The notes: a model not told the origin generated them from the sequence alone. A stretch of DNA of 53,901 nt from Brevundimonas sp. G8 (GCF_902506205.1 NZ_LR732816.1:409105-463005); one strand, 5' to 3'. Positions 26,501 to 34,546 are shown, numbered from the stretch's first letter. Translations and numbers: made by a program.

Positions 26501-26737
26501 TCAGATCTCCCCTGGCTTGCGGGCTTCGAGACGCGCGTGGGTCGCCGTCTCGCCGGTATGATGTTCGATGCGCCCGCCTTCGACCTCCGCCCGGGAAAAG
26601 ACTTCCTCCTGGCCCGAGTCCAACAGTTCGGTCCCGGCTCCGCCCAGGCCGCCCTGGGCCAGGCCGGAGCGGGCGTCAGCGGCCTGTTTCCGGTTCGGCG
26701 ACCGCCGAGGATCATCCTCTTCCGCACCCACGGTCAT
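26501..26737 (-). CDS. Small acidic protein, in-frame start inside the SemiSWEET reading frame
   Basis: 78 aa from ATG 26737, preceded by AGGGAGAG at good spacing. It is highly polar: KQAADARSGLAQGGLGGAGT, then LLDSGQEEVFSRAEVEGGRI and HHTGETATHARLEARKPGE. It reads as a self-contained small soluble protein, so independent initiation is likely even though the same frame is open through the upstream SemiSWEET. The role is unknown. Confidence 0.55.
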   Translation of the reverse strand: MTVGAEEDDPRRSPNRKQAADARSGLAQGGLGGAGTELLDSGQEEVFSRAEVEGGRIEHHTGETATHARLEARKPGEI

Positions 26738-27139
26738 CGTGCTCTCCCTGTCCCTATCAATCGCATAGGCCGGGGCGTTCGTTCCCTCCCGCGGGACCAC
26801 ACACGCCCTGTGTCCACGATCGGGCCCGGCCGCGATGGGTTCGCCCCCGGCGACCTTGGCGTCCGACTTCGGATCGCCGTCGCGAAAGCGCCACTTCATG
26901 ACCAGCACCCCTGAGGCCATGATCAAAGCGCAGCTGTTCGCGACGGTAACGGGCCAGGCCTGGGTCAGGACGCCATAGACCACCCAGAGGATGAAGCAGG
27001 ACACCGTGAGCGAATAGGTCTTGAGACTGACGGCGGAGGCGTCCCGCTCCTTCCAGATCTTGATCCCCTGGGGCGCGAAACTGGTCACGGAGCAGATGGC
27101 TGCGGCCGATCCCACGAGATTGGCGATGGTCTCATTCAT
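26501..27139 (-). CDS. SemiSWEET sugar transporter, fused in frame to a small soluble protein
   Basis: 212 aa if read through. Residues 1-90 are a complete SemiSWEET/PQ-loop unit with three helices: SVTSFAPQGIKIWKERDASA (about 17-36), with the PQ motif, then VSCFILWVVYGVLTQ and ANSCALIMASGVLVMKW. SemiSWEETs dimerise in the inner membrane to move sugars by facilitated diffusion. The usual length is 85-95 aa; here no stop occurs after helix 3. A polar linker of about 45 residues leads into a 78-residue protein with its own ribosome site. Either the stop was lost and the product is a fusion, or both products are made. A perfect EcfG promoter lies 9 bp upstream of the ATG, implying a leaderless transcript. 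It heads the isochorismatase-GH65 operon. Confidence 0.8.
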   Translation of the reverse strand: MNETIANLVGSAAAICSVTSFAPQGIKIWKERDASAVSLKTYSLTVSCFILWVVYGVLTQAWPVTVANSCALIMASGVLVMKWRFRDGDPKSDAKVAGGEPIAAGPDRGHRACVVPREGTNAPAYAIDRDRESTMTVGAEEDDPRRSPNRKQAADARSGLAQGGLGGAGTELLDSGQEEVFSRAEVEGGRIEHHTGETATHARLEARKPGEI

Positions 27140-27147
27140 AAGCCCGC

Positions 27148-27173
27148 AACGTGGGCCTGCGCCCCTCTGTTCC
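27148..27173 (-). promoter_or_regulatory. Sigma-EcfG type promoter, leaderless for SemiSWEET
   Basis: On the minus strand GGAAC (27173-27169), 17-bp spacer, CGTT (27151-27148): a full consensus match. The start codon is at 27139, 9 bases past the -10, about where transcription should begin. Confidence 0.7.
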
Positions 27174-27307
27174 TATGCGCGAAAGCGCTCAGTCGCCTGC
27201 CGGGCCGCCCTGACCTGACACGGACGTCCAGCGATCCCGGAGCGGCTCGGCTCGGCTTGGCCGCAGCCGCAAGCCGTCTTCGTCCGGGCCGCGCCCGTCC
27301 TGATCCT

Positions 27308-27748
27308 TCACAGCACATCCGGCCCCTTCCGGGCCTTTTCCACCAGGTCCGCCGTCAGGCGGTCGGGACCGAGAGCCCATCGGGCGAGCGCAGCGCCAAA
27401 GACGGCGGGCTCCGGCGAGGCCTCGGCGAACAGGGTCATGGAGGACCGGAACTTCAGATCGTCCGGCGATCCGAACAGTCGATGCAGCGAGTCCGCCGGC
27501 GCCGTCGTGGCGGCCTCCGCAGCGCGGGCCAGCCGGTCGCCCAGGATCGGATGCGCCAGATAGGCCCGGGCCTCGGCCAGGGACGCGATCCCGTAGAAGA
27601 GGGCCGTGGGCGACCGGCCCAGCGATCGGGCCTGGGGAAAGACGAACCACATCCAGTGGCTCGTTTTGCGGCCAGCGGCGAGCTCGGCCATCGCCGTGTC
27701 GAACACCCCGTCCTGAGCCTTCAGGAACCTTTCCAGGTCGGCGGTCAT
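27308..27748 (-). CDS. DUF1810 family protein
   Basis: 146 aa from ATG 27748, overlapping the preceding stop (ATGA). The family pattern is clear: ERFLKAQDGVFDTAMAELAA, KTSHWMWFVFPQ (about 28-39), then LFYGIASLAEARAYLAHP and the PDDLKFRSSMTLF segment. DUF1810 proteins (YbiA-like fold neighbours) are soluble and of unknown function. It is coupled to the small unknown gene upstream. Confidence 0.88.
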   Translation of the reverse strand: MTADLERFLKAQDGVFDTAMAELAAGRKTSHWMWFVFPQARSLGRSPTALFYGIASLAEARAYLAHPILGDRLARAAEAATTAPADSLHRLFGSPDDLKFRSSMTLFAEASPEPAVFGAALARWALGPDRLTADLVEKARKGPDVL

Positions 27749-28083
27749 GCCTCTCCTCCGTCCAGCGCAGCGAACCAGTCCGCATACACCGTATTGCGCG
27801 CCATGCGGCGGTTGAGGTCCGGCGCCCCGTCGTCCCACCAGACCGGACCGCGCTCGCCCAGGGCGATCTTGGCCTTGTCGACGGCGCGGCGTGCGGCGGC
27901 CAGGACGTCGTCATCCGCTGCGGCTAGGGCCGAACGGACGGATCGACGCGCCGCCATCAGGTCCTGGACGCGCCGCTGGCGTGTGTCTGCGGCGAGCGTC
28001 GGATCGGCGCAACGCCACAGGCGGCCGCGCACCACGAAATAACGGCCGTCGGGCGTGGTCGGATGAGGCGAAGGCGCAGGCAT
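27745..28083 (-). CDS. Conserved-looking protein of unknown function
   Basis: 112 aa from ATG 28083. It begins PHPTTPDGRYFVVRGRLWRC and continues with an Arg/Ala-rich helix (RRSVRSALAAADDDVLAAAR) and a tail with GPVWWDDGAPDLNRRMARNT, a combination seen in alphaproteobacterial hypothetical proteins. It is cytosolic. It is translationally coupled to DUF1810 and divergent from imuA, so its promoter overlaps the imuA control region. Confidence 0.7.
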   Translation of the reverse strand: MPAPSPHPTTPDGRYFVVRGRLWRCADPTLAADTRQRRVQDLMAARRSVRSALAAADDDVLAAARRAVDKAKIALGERGPVWWDDGAPDLNRRMARNTVYADWFAALDGGEA

Positions 28084-28176
28084 GGAGGCACAACGCCCGA
28101 CCGGCGAGATGGCGCCGCCCACAGACCGCTCCACAGACGCCTGCCTTCGCGCCTTGACTCTCGCAGCGTTCAATAA

Positions 28177-28191
28177 GAACAAATGCGGAAC
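28177..28191. promoter_or_regulatory. LexA-binding SOS box
   Basis: GAAC (28177-28180), 7 bases, GAAC (28188-28191): a perfect alphaproteobacterial SOS box (GAAC-N7-GAAC, GTTC-N7-GTTC on the other strand). It is 30 bp upstream of the imuA ATG, with a TTGACT element at 28154-28159 that could be a -35, so LexA would cover the -10 region. Confidence 0.85.
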
Positions 28192-28220
28192 ATTGAGCAG
28201 CTCATCCAGTTCAGGAGATC

Positions 28221-28976
28221 ATGTCCGTCGCCCCGTCCCCGTTTCAGGCCCTGCGTTCCGAGATCGCCCGCATCGAGGCGTCCCGACGCACGCCGCGCGG
28301 CGTCCTGCCGTTCGGCCTGGACGCCCTCGACCGTCGGCTGCCCGCCGGCGGCCTGGCGCTGGGCGCGCTGCATGAGGTGGCCGGCGGCGGAGACGGCGCC
28401 GTGGACGGGGCGGTCGCCGCCCTCTTCGCTGCGGGCGTCGCCGCCCGCACCCAGGGTCCGGTGCTTTGGTGCGTGACCCGGCCGGATCTGTTCGCCCCGG
28501 CCCTGGAACAGGCCGGCCTCTCGTCCAACCGGGTGATCTATGTGGAGGCCGGCGACGAGGCCGGCGTGCTGGCCGCCTTCGAGGACGGCCTGCGCCACGG
28601 CGGCTTCGGCGCGGTCGTCGGCGAGGTGGCCCGCCTGTCCATGACCGCGTCCCGGCGGCTGCAACTGGTCGCCGAGGACAGCGGATCCCTCGGCCTGGCG
28701 GTGCGACGATGGCGTCGCCAGGCCGAGGCGGCGGACTTCGGCCAGCCCACGGCCGCCGCCACGAGGTGGCGGGTCACCGCCCTGCCCTCCGCCCCCCTGC
28801 CCGTCGCCGGCGTCGGACGCCCGCGCTGGTTCGTCGAACTGATCCGCTGCCGCGCCGGAGCCTGCGCGGATTTCGAACTGGAAGCCTGTGATGAGACGGG
28901 TCGTCTCGCTCTACCTGCCCACCTGGCCGACCGACCGATTGCGGCGCCGGCTTGGACCGGACGCGCCGTCGCCTGA
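28221..28976 (+). CDS. imuA: ImuA, RecA-like component of the mutagenic repair complex
   Basis: 251 aa, ATG preceded by AGGAG. The sequence starts LRSEIARIEASRRTPRGVLP, then FGLDALDRRLPAGGLALGAL (about 33-52), and later the GPVLWCVTRPDLFAPAL strand and LSSNRVIYVEAGDE, the usual ImuA layout of a RecA-like fold without a good Walker A. With ImuB and DnaE2 it forms the SOS-induced mutasome that replicates past damage and causes induced mutation. The SOS box upstream and imuB overlapping downstream fit. Unusually, dnaE2 does not follow in the operon. Confidence 0.93.
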   Translation: MSVAPSPFQALRSEIARIEASRRTPRGVLPFGLDALDRRLPAGGLALGALHEVAGGGDGAVDGAVAALFAAGVAARTQGPVLWCVTRPDLFAPALEQAGLSSNRVIYVEAGDEAGVLAAFEDGLRHGGFGAVVGEVARLSMTASRRLQLVAEDSGSLGLAVRRWRRQAEAADFGQPTAAATRWRVTALPSAPLPVAGVGRPRWFVELIRCRAGACADFELEACDETGRLALPAHLADRPIAAPAWTGRAVA

Positions 28977-30408
28977 GACGCCCCTGGTCCTGGTTGGCCG
29001 TCAGGGGCGCAAACGTCTAGTCCTGGCCGCCGACCCCGCCGCCCTCGCCCATCGCCTGCATCCCGGCATGGCCGCGACCCAGGCCCGCGCGCTCGTGGGC
29101 GATCTGGTGGTCCACCCCTTCGATCCCGCAGCAGACGCTGCGGCTCTGGATCAACTCGCCCTGTGGGCGCTGCGCCGCTACGCCCCCATCGTCGCCGCCG
29201 ACCCGCCGGACGGACTGGTGCTCGACGTCACCGGCGCCGGCCACCGGTACGGCGGCGACCAGGGCCTGCTCGACGATCTGATCGCCCAGACCGCCAGCGT
29301 GGGCCTTCACGCCCGGGCTGCCCTCGCCGACACCTGGGGCGCCGCCCACGCCCTCGCCCGCCAGGTCGCCCGGCCCACCACGGCGGTCGAACGCGGCGGC
29401 CCTGCGATCCGCCCTCTTTCGGTGCACGCCCTGCGCCTTCCCGCCGACATGGTCGAAGGCCTGGAGCGTCTGGGCATCGACACCATCGGCGAGCTGGAGG
29501 CCAAGCCCCGCGCGCCCCTGGCCCTGCGCTTCGGCCCCGAACTGACGCGGCGGCTGGACCAGGCCTATGGACGCGCCCCGGAGCCGATCACCCCCATCGA
29601 CGCCCCGGAGCTGATCCAGGTCCGACGCCTGTTCGCCGAACCGATCGGCGCCCCCGAGACCCTGGCCCGCTATACGCTCAAACTGGTCGAGGCCCTCAGC
29701 GCTGCGCTGGAAAGCCAGGGCCTTGGCGCGACACGGCTGGATCTGCGCTTCGAACGGATCGACAACCGGACCGAGGCCATCCGCGTCGGCCTGGCCCGCC
29801 CCGTCCGCGATATCCAACGGCTCGCACGCCTGCTCTGCGACCGGATCGAAACCGTCGATCCCGGCCTGGGCGTCGAAGCCATGGTCCTCGCCGCCCCCGT
29901 CGTCCTGCCGCTGGATTGGTCGCCGACCTCCGGCGACCTGACCGGTCCGGCCACGCCCGACATCGGCGACCTCGTCGATCTCCTGGCCAATCGTCTCGGA
30001 CCGCAAAACCTGTATCGCCTCGCCCCCGCCCAGAGCGACGTGCCCGAACGCGCCGTGCGCCGGCTGGCCCCCACCGCGCCGCCGGTGACGGAGACCTGGA
30101 CCCGGCGCTGGCCGCGCCCCTCGCGGCTTCTCGCCCGCCCAGAGGCGATCGAGGCCGTCGCCCTCCTGCCGGATCAGCCGCCGGTCGCCTTCCGCTGGCG
30201 GGGCATTCGCCACCGGGTCAAAAGGGCTGACGGCCCTGAGCGGATTTTCGGCGAATGGTGGCGGCGCGACGGCGAACGCGACGCCGTGAGGGATTATTTC
30301 CAGCTGGAGGACGAGGCCGGAGCCCGCTTCTGGGTCTATCGGCGGGGCGACGGCGAACAGGCCCAGACAGGCGACCTCAGCTGGTGGCTCCACGGCCTGT
30401 TCGGCTGA
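28888..30408 (+). CDS. imuB: ImuB, catalytically dead Y-family polymerase homologue
   Basis: 506 aa from GTG 28888, or 505 from ATG 28891 (MRRVVSLYLPTWPTDRLRRR, the more usual start). It overlaps imuA by about 86 bp. It has the fold of Y-family polymerases, but the metal-binding acidic residues are replaced: YLPTWPTDRL where Pol IV has a DMD motif, and DVTGAGHRYGGD where it has SxDE. ImuB acts as an adaptor linking the beta clamp, ImuA and DnaE2. A clamp-binding motif was not certain by eye. The gene ends 13 bp from the convergent MNT-HEPN gene. Confidence 0.93.
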   Translation: MMRRVVSLYLPTWPTDRLRRRLGPDAPSPETPLVLVGRQGRKRLVLAADPAALAHRLHPGMAATQARALVGDLVVHPFDPAADAAALDQLALWALRRYAPIVAADPPDGLVLDVTGAGHRYGGDQGLLDDLIAQTASVGLHARAALADTWGAAHALARQVARPTTAVERGGPAIRPLSVHALRLPADMVEGLERLGIDTIGELEAKPRAPLALRFGPELTRRLDQAYGRAPEPITPIDAPELIQVRRLFAEPIGAPETLARYTLKLVEALSAALESQGLGATRLDLRFERIDNRTEAIRVGLARPVRDIQRLARLLCDRIETVDPGLGVEAMVLAAPVVLPLDWSPTSGDLTGPATPDIGDLVDLLANRLGPQNLYRLAPAQSDVPERAVRRLAPTAPPVTETWTRRWPRPSRLLARPEAIEAVALLPDQPPVAFRWRGIRHRVKRADGPERIFGEWWRRDGERDAVRDYFQLEDEAGARFWVYRRGDGEQAQTGDLSWWLHGLFG

Positions 30409-30421
30409 CGCCTGCCCATCC

Positions 30422-31354
30422 TCAACCGAGGTCGGCCTTGGCCTTCAGCGCCGCGATGCGCAGCCCGCACAGGTCAGCGACCAAATCACGAAGCCGGCGG
30501 GCGCGCGCCATCAGCCACTCCAGATCTTCAACCGAAGCGTCGTACTGATCGCTGTAGCGCGCCTCCACATAGGCCCGTTTCAGCAGTTCAAACCGACGCC
30601 GGTCAAAGCGGTTTTCACGCGGCCAGGCCTCGACCAGACCGGTGTCCACATCCTCCGCCAGAGAGCGCAGAAACTTGATGTTGTGAGAACGCGGAAAATA
30701 GAAGGTATGAACCAAGAGGAAGCAGGCGTAGGCGCGCTCCACCGCTTGATGAAGGGAAAAGGCCACATCCTTACGCCAACCGAGTTGCTCCAAGCCCTCA
30801 GCCGCCTGAAGGTCGGCAGTGCGCAGAGCACGATCAATTGCCGGTAGCGTCTCTGCGAAGTGCCGCTCCGCCATCACGAACGCATCTTGAGCGGTGATCG
30901 GTTTCGGTGAAGCGAACGGGTGTCCGGGGATTTCGTAGAGGGCAATGCCGTCACGGACGATATCGGACCAGAAATACTCGCCGCGTCGCAGGGCGTCGTT
31001 CACGTCCTGCATGTCGTGGACGATCAGATTGACCATTCTTCCGACGCCGGGGTCACGAAGGATTTGATCCTCTGAGGTCCACCAGTAGTCGGCGATGTTG
31101 GTCAGCTTCTCGTGGTTGACCACGATCAGCAGATCGAAATCTGAGAGATAGCCGTTCTCAGGCTCATCGACCCAATCCGTACGCGCGTACGATCCGAAGA
31201 GGATGATCTTGAGAACCTGACCGCCACGGCGCCAGCCGGAGTTGGCGCCCCCGCCGCTGTGCTTGGCCGCTTCGAAACCCGCAAGCAGGATGTCGCGAAC
31301 CCGCTCGAGTTCACGCTGCTGACGTTCAGGAAGGTGGTCGGGGTGAGACCGCAT
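30422..31354 (-). CDS. Nucleotidyltransferase-HEPN single-chain protein
   Basis: 310 aa. N-terminal minimal nucleotidyltransferase (MNT): GSYARTDW (about 55-62) and the DxD in LSDFDLLIVV (about 71-80). C-terminal HEPN domain (about 165-300): AFSLHQAVERAYACFLLVH, then FYFPRSHNIKFLRSLAED. MNT and HEPN are often two genes forming a toxin-antitoxin pair in which the MNT AMPylates the HEPN RNase; here both are in one chain. The RNase motif R-x4-6-H is not obvious, so it may be of the non-catalytic HEPN type. Base composition is visibly less GC-rich than the flanking imuB, suggesting transfer. It is convergent with imuB and alone on its strand. Confidence 0.85.
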   Translation of the reverse strand: MRSHPDHLPERQQRELERVRDILLAGFEAAKHSGGGANSGWRRGGQVLKIILFGSYARTDWVDEPENGYLSDFDLLIVVNHEKLTNIADYWWTSEDQILRDPGVGRMVNLIVHDMQDVNDALRRGEYFWSDIVRDGIALYEIPGHPFASPKPITAQDAFVMAERHFAETLPAIDRALRTADLQAAEGLEQLGWRKDVAFSLHQAVERAYACFLLVHTFYFPRSHNIKFLRSLAEDVDTGLVEAWPRENRFDRRRFELLKRAYVEARYSDQYDASVEDLEWLMARARRLRDLVADLCGLRIAALKAKADLG

Positions 31355-31698
31355 CAGACGATTCTAACCGAAAACGAAACGAACGCACCTCCGAACGGTA
31401 GAGCTAAGTAAAATATACGTTCGATAATCCCGATCTAGGCGGATGCCGCCGCAACTCAGCGCCCGCTATGCGCCATTCTGCGACATTGGCGCCGCTCGCT
31501 GTTCGGCGGCCCGTCTCAAGCCCCTCAATTGTGATCCGGTCTGAAATCTACAGCGCGCCGCCCGCACTTGCGCGGAGCCGCCACCTGGCCTGCAATGATA
31601 TCGGCCCATGTGACGGTCGCGTCCGGGCAATCGGTGCTGCCGCCATATCAGATGTTGCCGCCCATCAAAGCGCGTCCCTCCAGGACGCCTAGCGACCT
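31355..31698. other. 344-bp gap between LOV kinase and MNT-HEPN genes
   Basis: It contains an AT-rich patch (about 31405-31430) with a TATATT-like -10 on the minus strand, the likely MNT-HEPN promoter. A GAAC-N8-GAAC at 31381-31396 has the wrong spacing for an SOS box. No gene is supported. Confidence 0.35.
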
Positions 31699-33402
31699 TC
31701 AGGACTCGGCGTGACCGAAGTCGGACCGCTGTCGGCCGGGCCCCGTCCTCGCCCCATTGCGAAGCGCCGTCTGGATGCGATCGATCAGCTCGGCCGGCTT
31801 GTAGGGCTTGCCGAGCACGTCCATCGCTTCGGCCTGAGGGCCTTCCAGCGCCATCTGATCGTTGTAGCCGGTCGTCATCAGAATGGGCGTGGCGGGGCTG
31901 AGCCGGCGGATTTCCTGCGCCAGGGCCACGCCGTTCATCTCGCCGGGCATGACGACGTCGGAAAACACCAGATCAAATCCGCCCGTTTCCAGAGCGGCCT
32001 TGAAGATCCCCAGCGCGCGGTCGGCGTTGTGGGCCACGGTCACCCGATAGCCGAGATCGCCGAGAATCTCCGAAGACATGGCCGCGATCTGCTCCTCATC
32101 TTCCACCAGAAGCACCCGAGGCGGCGTCGTCAAACTGACCGGGCGTGCGTGGAAGTTGGAAGGTTCGGCCTCAAGACCGTCTCGGGGGTCGAGCGCGGGC
32201 AGGAGCAGGCGGACCGTCGTGCCCTGGCCCTCATCGCTGTCGATCTCAAGCAAGCCGCCGGATTGAGACGCGAACCCGTGCGCCATGGCCAGACCCAAGC
32301 CGGTCCCCTTGCCGGTGGGCTTGGTCGTGAAGAAGGGTTCGACCGCCCGGTCCCTGACATGCGCAGGCATGCCGGGACCCTGATCACTCACCTCGATCGA
32401 TACATAGTCGCCGGGGGCAAGGCCGCCACGACCACCGTCGGCAAGGTTCAGCTTCCGGGCCGCGACCGTGATCTCCCCCTCCCCGCCCAAGGCGTCGCGC
32501 GCATTGATCACAAGGTTCAGGAGCGCCGTCTCCAGCACCACCGGATCGACCTTGACCGAGGGAAGCCGGCGCTGAAGGTTCAGTTGCAGGGTGCAGCCCG
32601 TGCCCGTCGTGCTGTCGAGCAGCTCCGCAAACCCGTTGATCAGGGCGGCCACCTCCACCGCCTTCGGCTCAAGCCGGCTGCGCCGCGCGAAGGCCAGAAG
32701 CTGTCGCGTCAGGGACGCGCCGCGCTGGGCCGCCGTTCGCGCGGCATTGAGGAAGCGGTCGAGGACAGCGGGTTGGTCGCGCCGGGAATCGATCCGCTCC
32801 AGGCTGCCGTCGATGATCTGCAGGATATTGTTGAAGTCGTGAGCCAGGCCGGCGGTCAGCTGGCCGATCGCCTCCATCTTCTGGGATTGGGCCGTCTGCT
32901 GCTGCGCTTCGCGTCGGGCCGTCACATCCAGCTGGCTGGCGAAGAAATAGAGCAGTTCCTGGTCCTGACCGTAGACCGGGCCGATGAAGACCGCATTCCA
33001 GAACGCCGAGCCGTCGCGTCGGTAGTTCAGGATCTCGATGGCGATCGCCTCGCGGTCGGCCACCGCGCGTCGCAGCGCCGAGACCGTCTCGTCGTCGGTC
33101 TCGGCGCCCTGGAGAAAGCGGCAGTTGCGGCCGAGGATTTCCCCCAGCTCATAGCCGGTCAGATCCAGAAAGGCGTTGTTGGCGAACACGACCGGATTGT
33201 CGTCCTGGCGGGGGTCCGTCAGGATCATCGGCATTCGCGTCATCTCCAAGGCCGCAAAGAAGACCCCGCCCCGGTCGTCGAGGCCGTCATGGTCGATGAC
33301 GCTCTGCTTCCAGTGCCTCTTGCCGACGCGCCCCATCAGGCTTTCGTTCGGGCTTTCCATTTCGCCATCCGCAGGCTGGCCTGACGCCCGTTCATCCTGC
33401 AT
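31699..33402 (-). CDS. LOV-domain hybrid histidine kinase with receiver domain
   Basis: 567 aa. Residues about 50-165 are a LOV-type PAS domain: GRNCRFLQG carries the photoactive cysteine (C94), with supporting NYRRDGSAFWNAVFIGPVYG and the FFASQLDVT strand with its Gln. It should bind flavin and sense blue light. The kinase core follows, with phospho-His H188 in TAGLAHDFNN, N box around LVINARDAL (297-305), DQGPGMP and GKGTGLGLAMAHG (about 364-376). A receiver domain closes the protein (LLVEDEEQ at 431-438, phospho-Asp D482 in FSDVVMPG). There is no membrane segment. It is divergent from a second kinase at 33566. Caulobacter LovK, a related light sensor, feeds the general stress response; the same is possible here but not shown. 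Confidence 0.92.
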   Translation of the reverse strand: MQDERASGQPADGEMESPNESLMGRVGKRHWKQSVIDHDGLDDRGGVFFAALEMTRMPMILTDPRQDDNPVVFANNAFLDLTGYELGEILGRNCRFLQGAETDDETVSALRRAVADREAIAIEILNYRRDGSAFWNAVFIGPVYGQDQELLYFFASQLDVTARREAQQQTAQSQKMEAIGQLTAGLAHDFNNILQIIDGSLERIDSRRDQPAVLDRFLNAARTAAQRGASLTRQLLAFARRSRLEPKAVEVAALINGFAELLDSTTGTGCTLQLNLQRRLPSVKVDPVVLETALLNLVINARDALGGEGEITVAARKLNLADGGRGGLAPGDYVSIEVSDQGPGMPAHVRDRAVEPFFTTKPTGKGTGLGLAMAHGFASQSGGLLEIDSDEGQGTTVRLLLPALDPRDGLEAEPSNFHARPVSLTTPPRVLLVEDEEQIAAMSSEILGDLGYRVTVAHNADRALGIFKAALETGGFDLVFSDVVMPGEMNGVALAQEIRRLSPATPILMTTGYNDQMALEGPQAEAMDVLGKPYKPAELIDRIQTALRNGARTGPGRQRSDFGHAES

Positions 33403-33565
33403 GGCTTTCGTATTCCGTCGTCCGATCTCAGAGCCGCATGGAAAGCATGTGAATCTCCAGTCGTCCAGCGGGCAAACGCGCGCAGATGCGGCTAAGATAC
33501 TGGACTCCTTGAAAATCGGCGCGGATAAGCGTTGCTGTCAGCCGCACCTGCGTCTGTGGAGCCTC

Positions 33566-34546
33566 ATGCATCACGACATTTTTCGAGCCCCGATCTGGCG
33601 CGGCTACGCCTTGGCGATCCTGGCCTGGCTGGTCGCCTTTGCGCTGCGTTACGCCCTGGCGCACTCGTTCCCGCCCGGCTTTCCCTATCTGACCTTCTTC
33701 CCGGCGGTCGTCCTCGTCGCCTATTACGCGGGCCTTCGCCCCGCCATCCTCACCGCCACCTTGTCGGGCCTGTCGGCCTGGTGGTTCTGGATCGGTCCGA
33801 CCGGCTTCGATCTCGGGGTCGCGACCCTGGTCGCCGTGGGGTTCTACGTTTTCGTCGTGGCCGTCGACATCTTCTTCATCGTCGGCATGGACGGCGCCTC
33901 GCGCCGATTGGCCCGCGAAGTCGAGCGCAACGCCGCCCTGGCGGCCAGCCGCGACCTCTTGCTGAAGGAGGTGCAACATCGCGTCTCCAACAACATCCAG
34001 GTCGTCAGCGCCCTGCTGAGCATCGAGGCGCGCGGCGCCACCGACCCCGGCGCACGCAAGGCCCTCAGCAACGCCTCCGCCCGCACGGCTCTGGTTGCGC
34101 GCATCCAGCGGAACCTCGCGGAGGCCGAACACCAGACGGCCGCCTTCAACGCCCTTGCCCGCGAGGTCGCCGACGACGCGCTCACGGCGGCGGCCCGTGA
34201 CGACGTCTCCGTGGCGATTTCCGGGGACGGCGTCATCTTGTCCGCCGAAGAGGCCACGCCGGTCGTGCTCATCATGCTGGAGTGCGTGAACAATGCGCTC
34301 GAACACGCCTTTCCCGCGCGACCCGGCCGGATCGCCATCAGCCTGTCGGACGACGGCGCGCACCGGACCTTGTGCGTCGCCGACGATGGGGTCGGGGCAT
34401 CCATCCCCTCCAGCCCCGAGCCAGCCAGTCTGGGCCTCAAGATCGTCCACGGGCTCGCACGGCAGCTTGGCGGGGACTGGTCACTGTCGCCCGCCGAGAA
34501 GGGTTCGGTCGCGACGCTCACCTGGCCCCGACCCGGTGATCTTTAG
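33566..34546 (+). CDS. Membrane histidine kinase, DUF4118 plus HisKA_2/HWE type
   Basis: 326 aa from ATG 33566. The N-terminal DUF4118 (KdpD-like) membrane region has hydrophobic helices such as YALAILAWLVAFALRYALA, then LTFFPAVVLVAYYAGLRPAI and VGFYVFVVAVDIFFIV (to about residue 115). The dimerisation box is of HisKA_2 type: LLKEVQHRVSNNIQVVSALL (about 137-156), with the His in EVQHR. The ATPase part has ECVNNALEHAF (N box) and a compact GLKIVHGLARQLGG. HisKA_2 kinases commonly control PhyR of the general stress response in alphaproteobacteria. It is divergently transcribed from the LOV kinase, with 163 bp between them. Confidence 0.88.
   Translation: MHHDIFRAPIWRGYALAILAWLVAFALRYALAHSFPPGFPYLTFFPAVVLVAYYAGLRPAILTATLSGLSAWWFWIGPTGFDLGVATLVAVGFYVFVVAVDIFFIVGMDGASRRLAREVERNAALAASRDLLLKEVQHRVSNNIQVVSALLSIEARGATDPGARKALSNASARTALVARIQRNLAEAEHQTAAFNALAREVADDALTAAARDDVSVAISGDGVILSAEEATPVVLIMLECVNNALEHAFPARPGRIAISLSDDGAHRTLCVADDGVGASIPSSPEPASLGLKIVHGLARQLGGDWSLSPAEKGSVATLTWPRPGDL

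Noticed and set aside
28187..28211. GGAAC-N16-AGTT before imuA as an EcfG promoter
   Set aside because: The GGAAC is part of the SOS box, the -10 mismatches, and the start would fall on the ribosome site.
31381..31396. GAAC-N8-GAAC as an SOS box for the MNT-HEPN gene
   Set aside because: Spacing is one base too long for the known alphaproteobacterial LexA motif.
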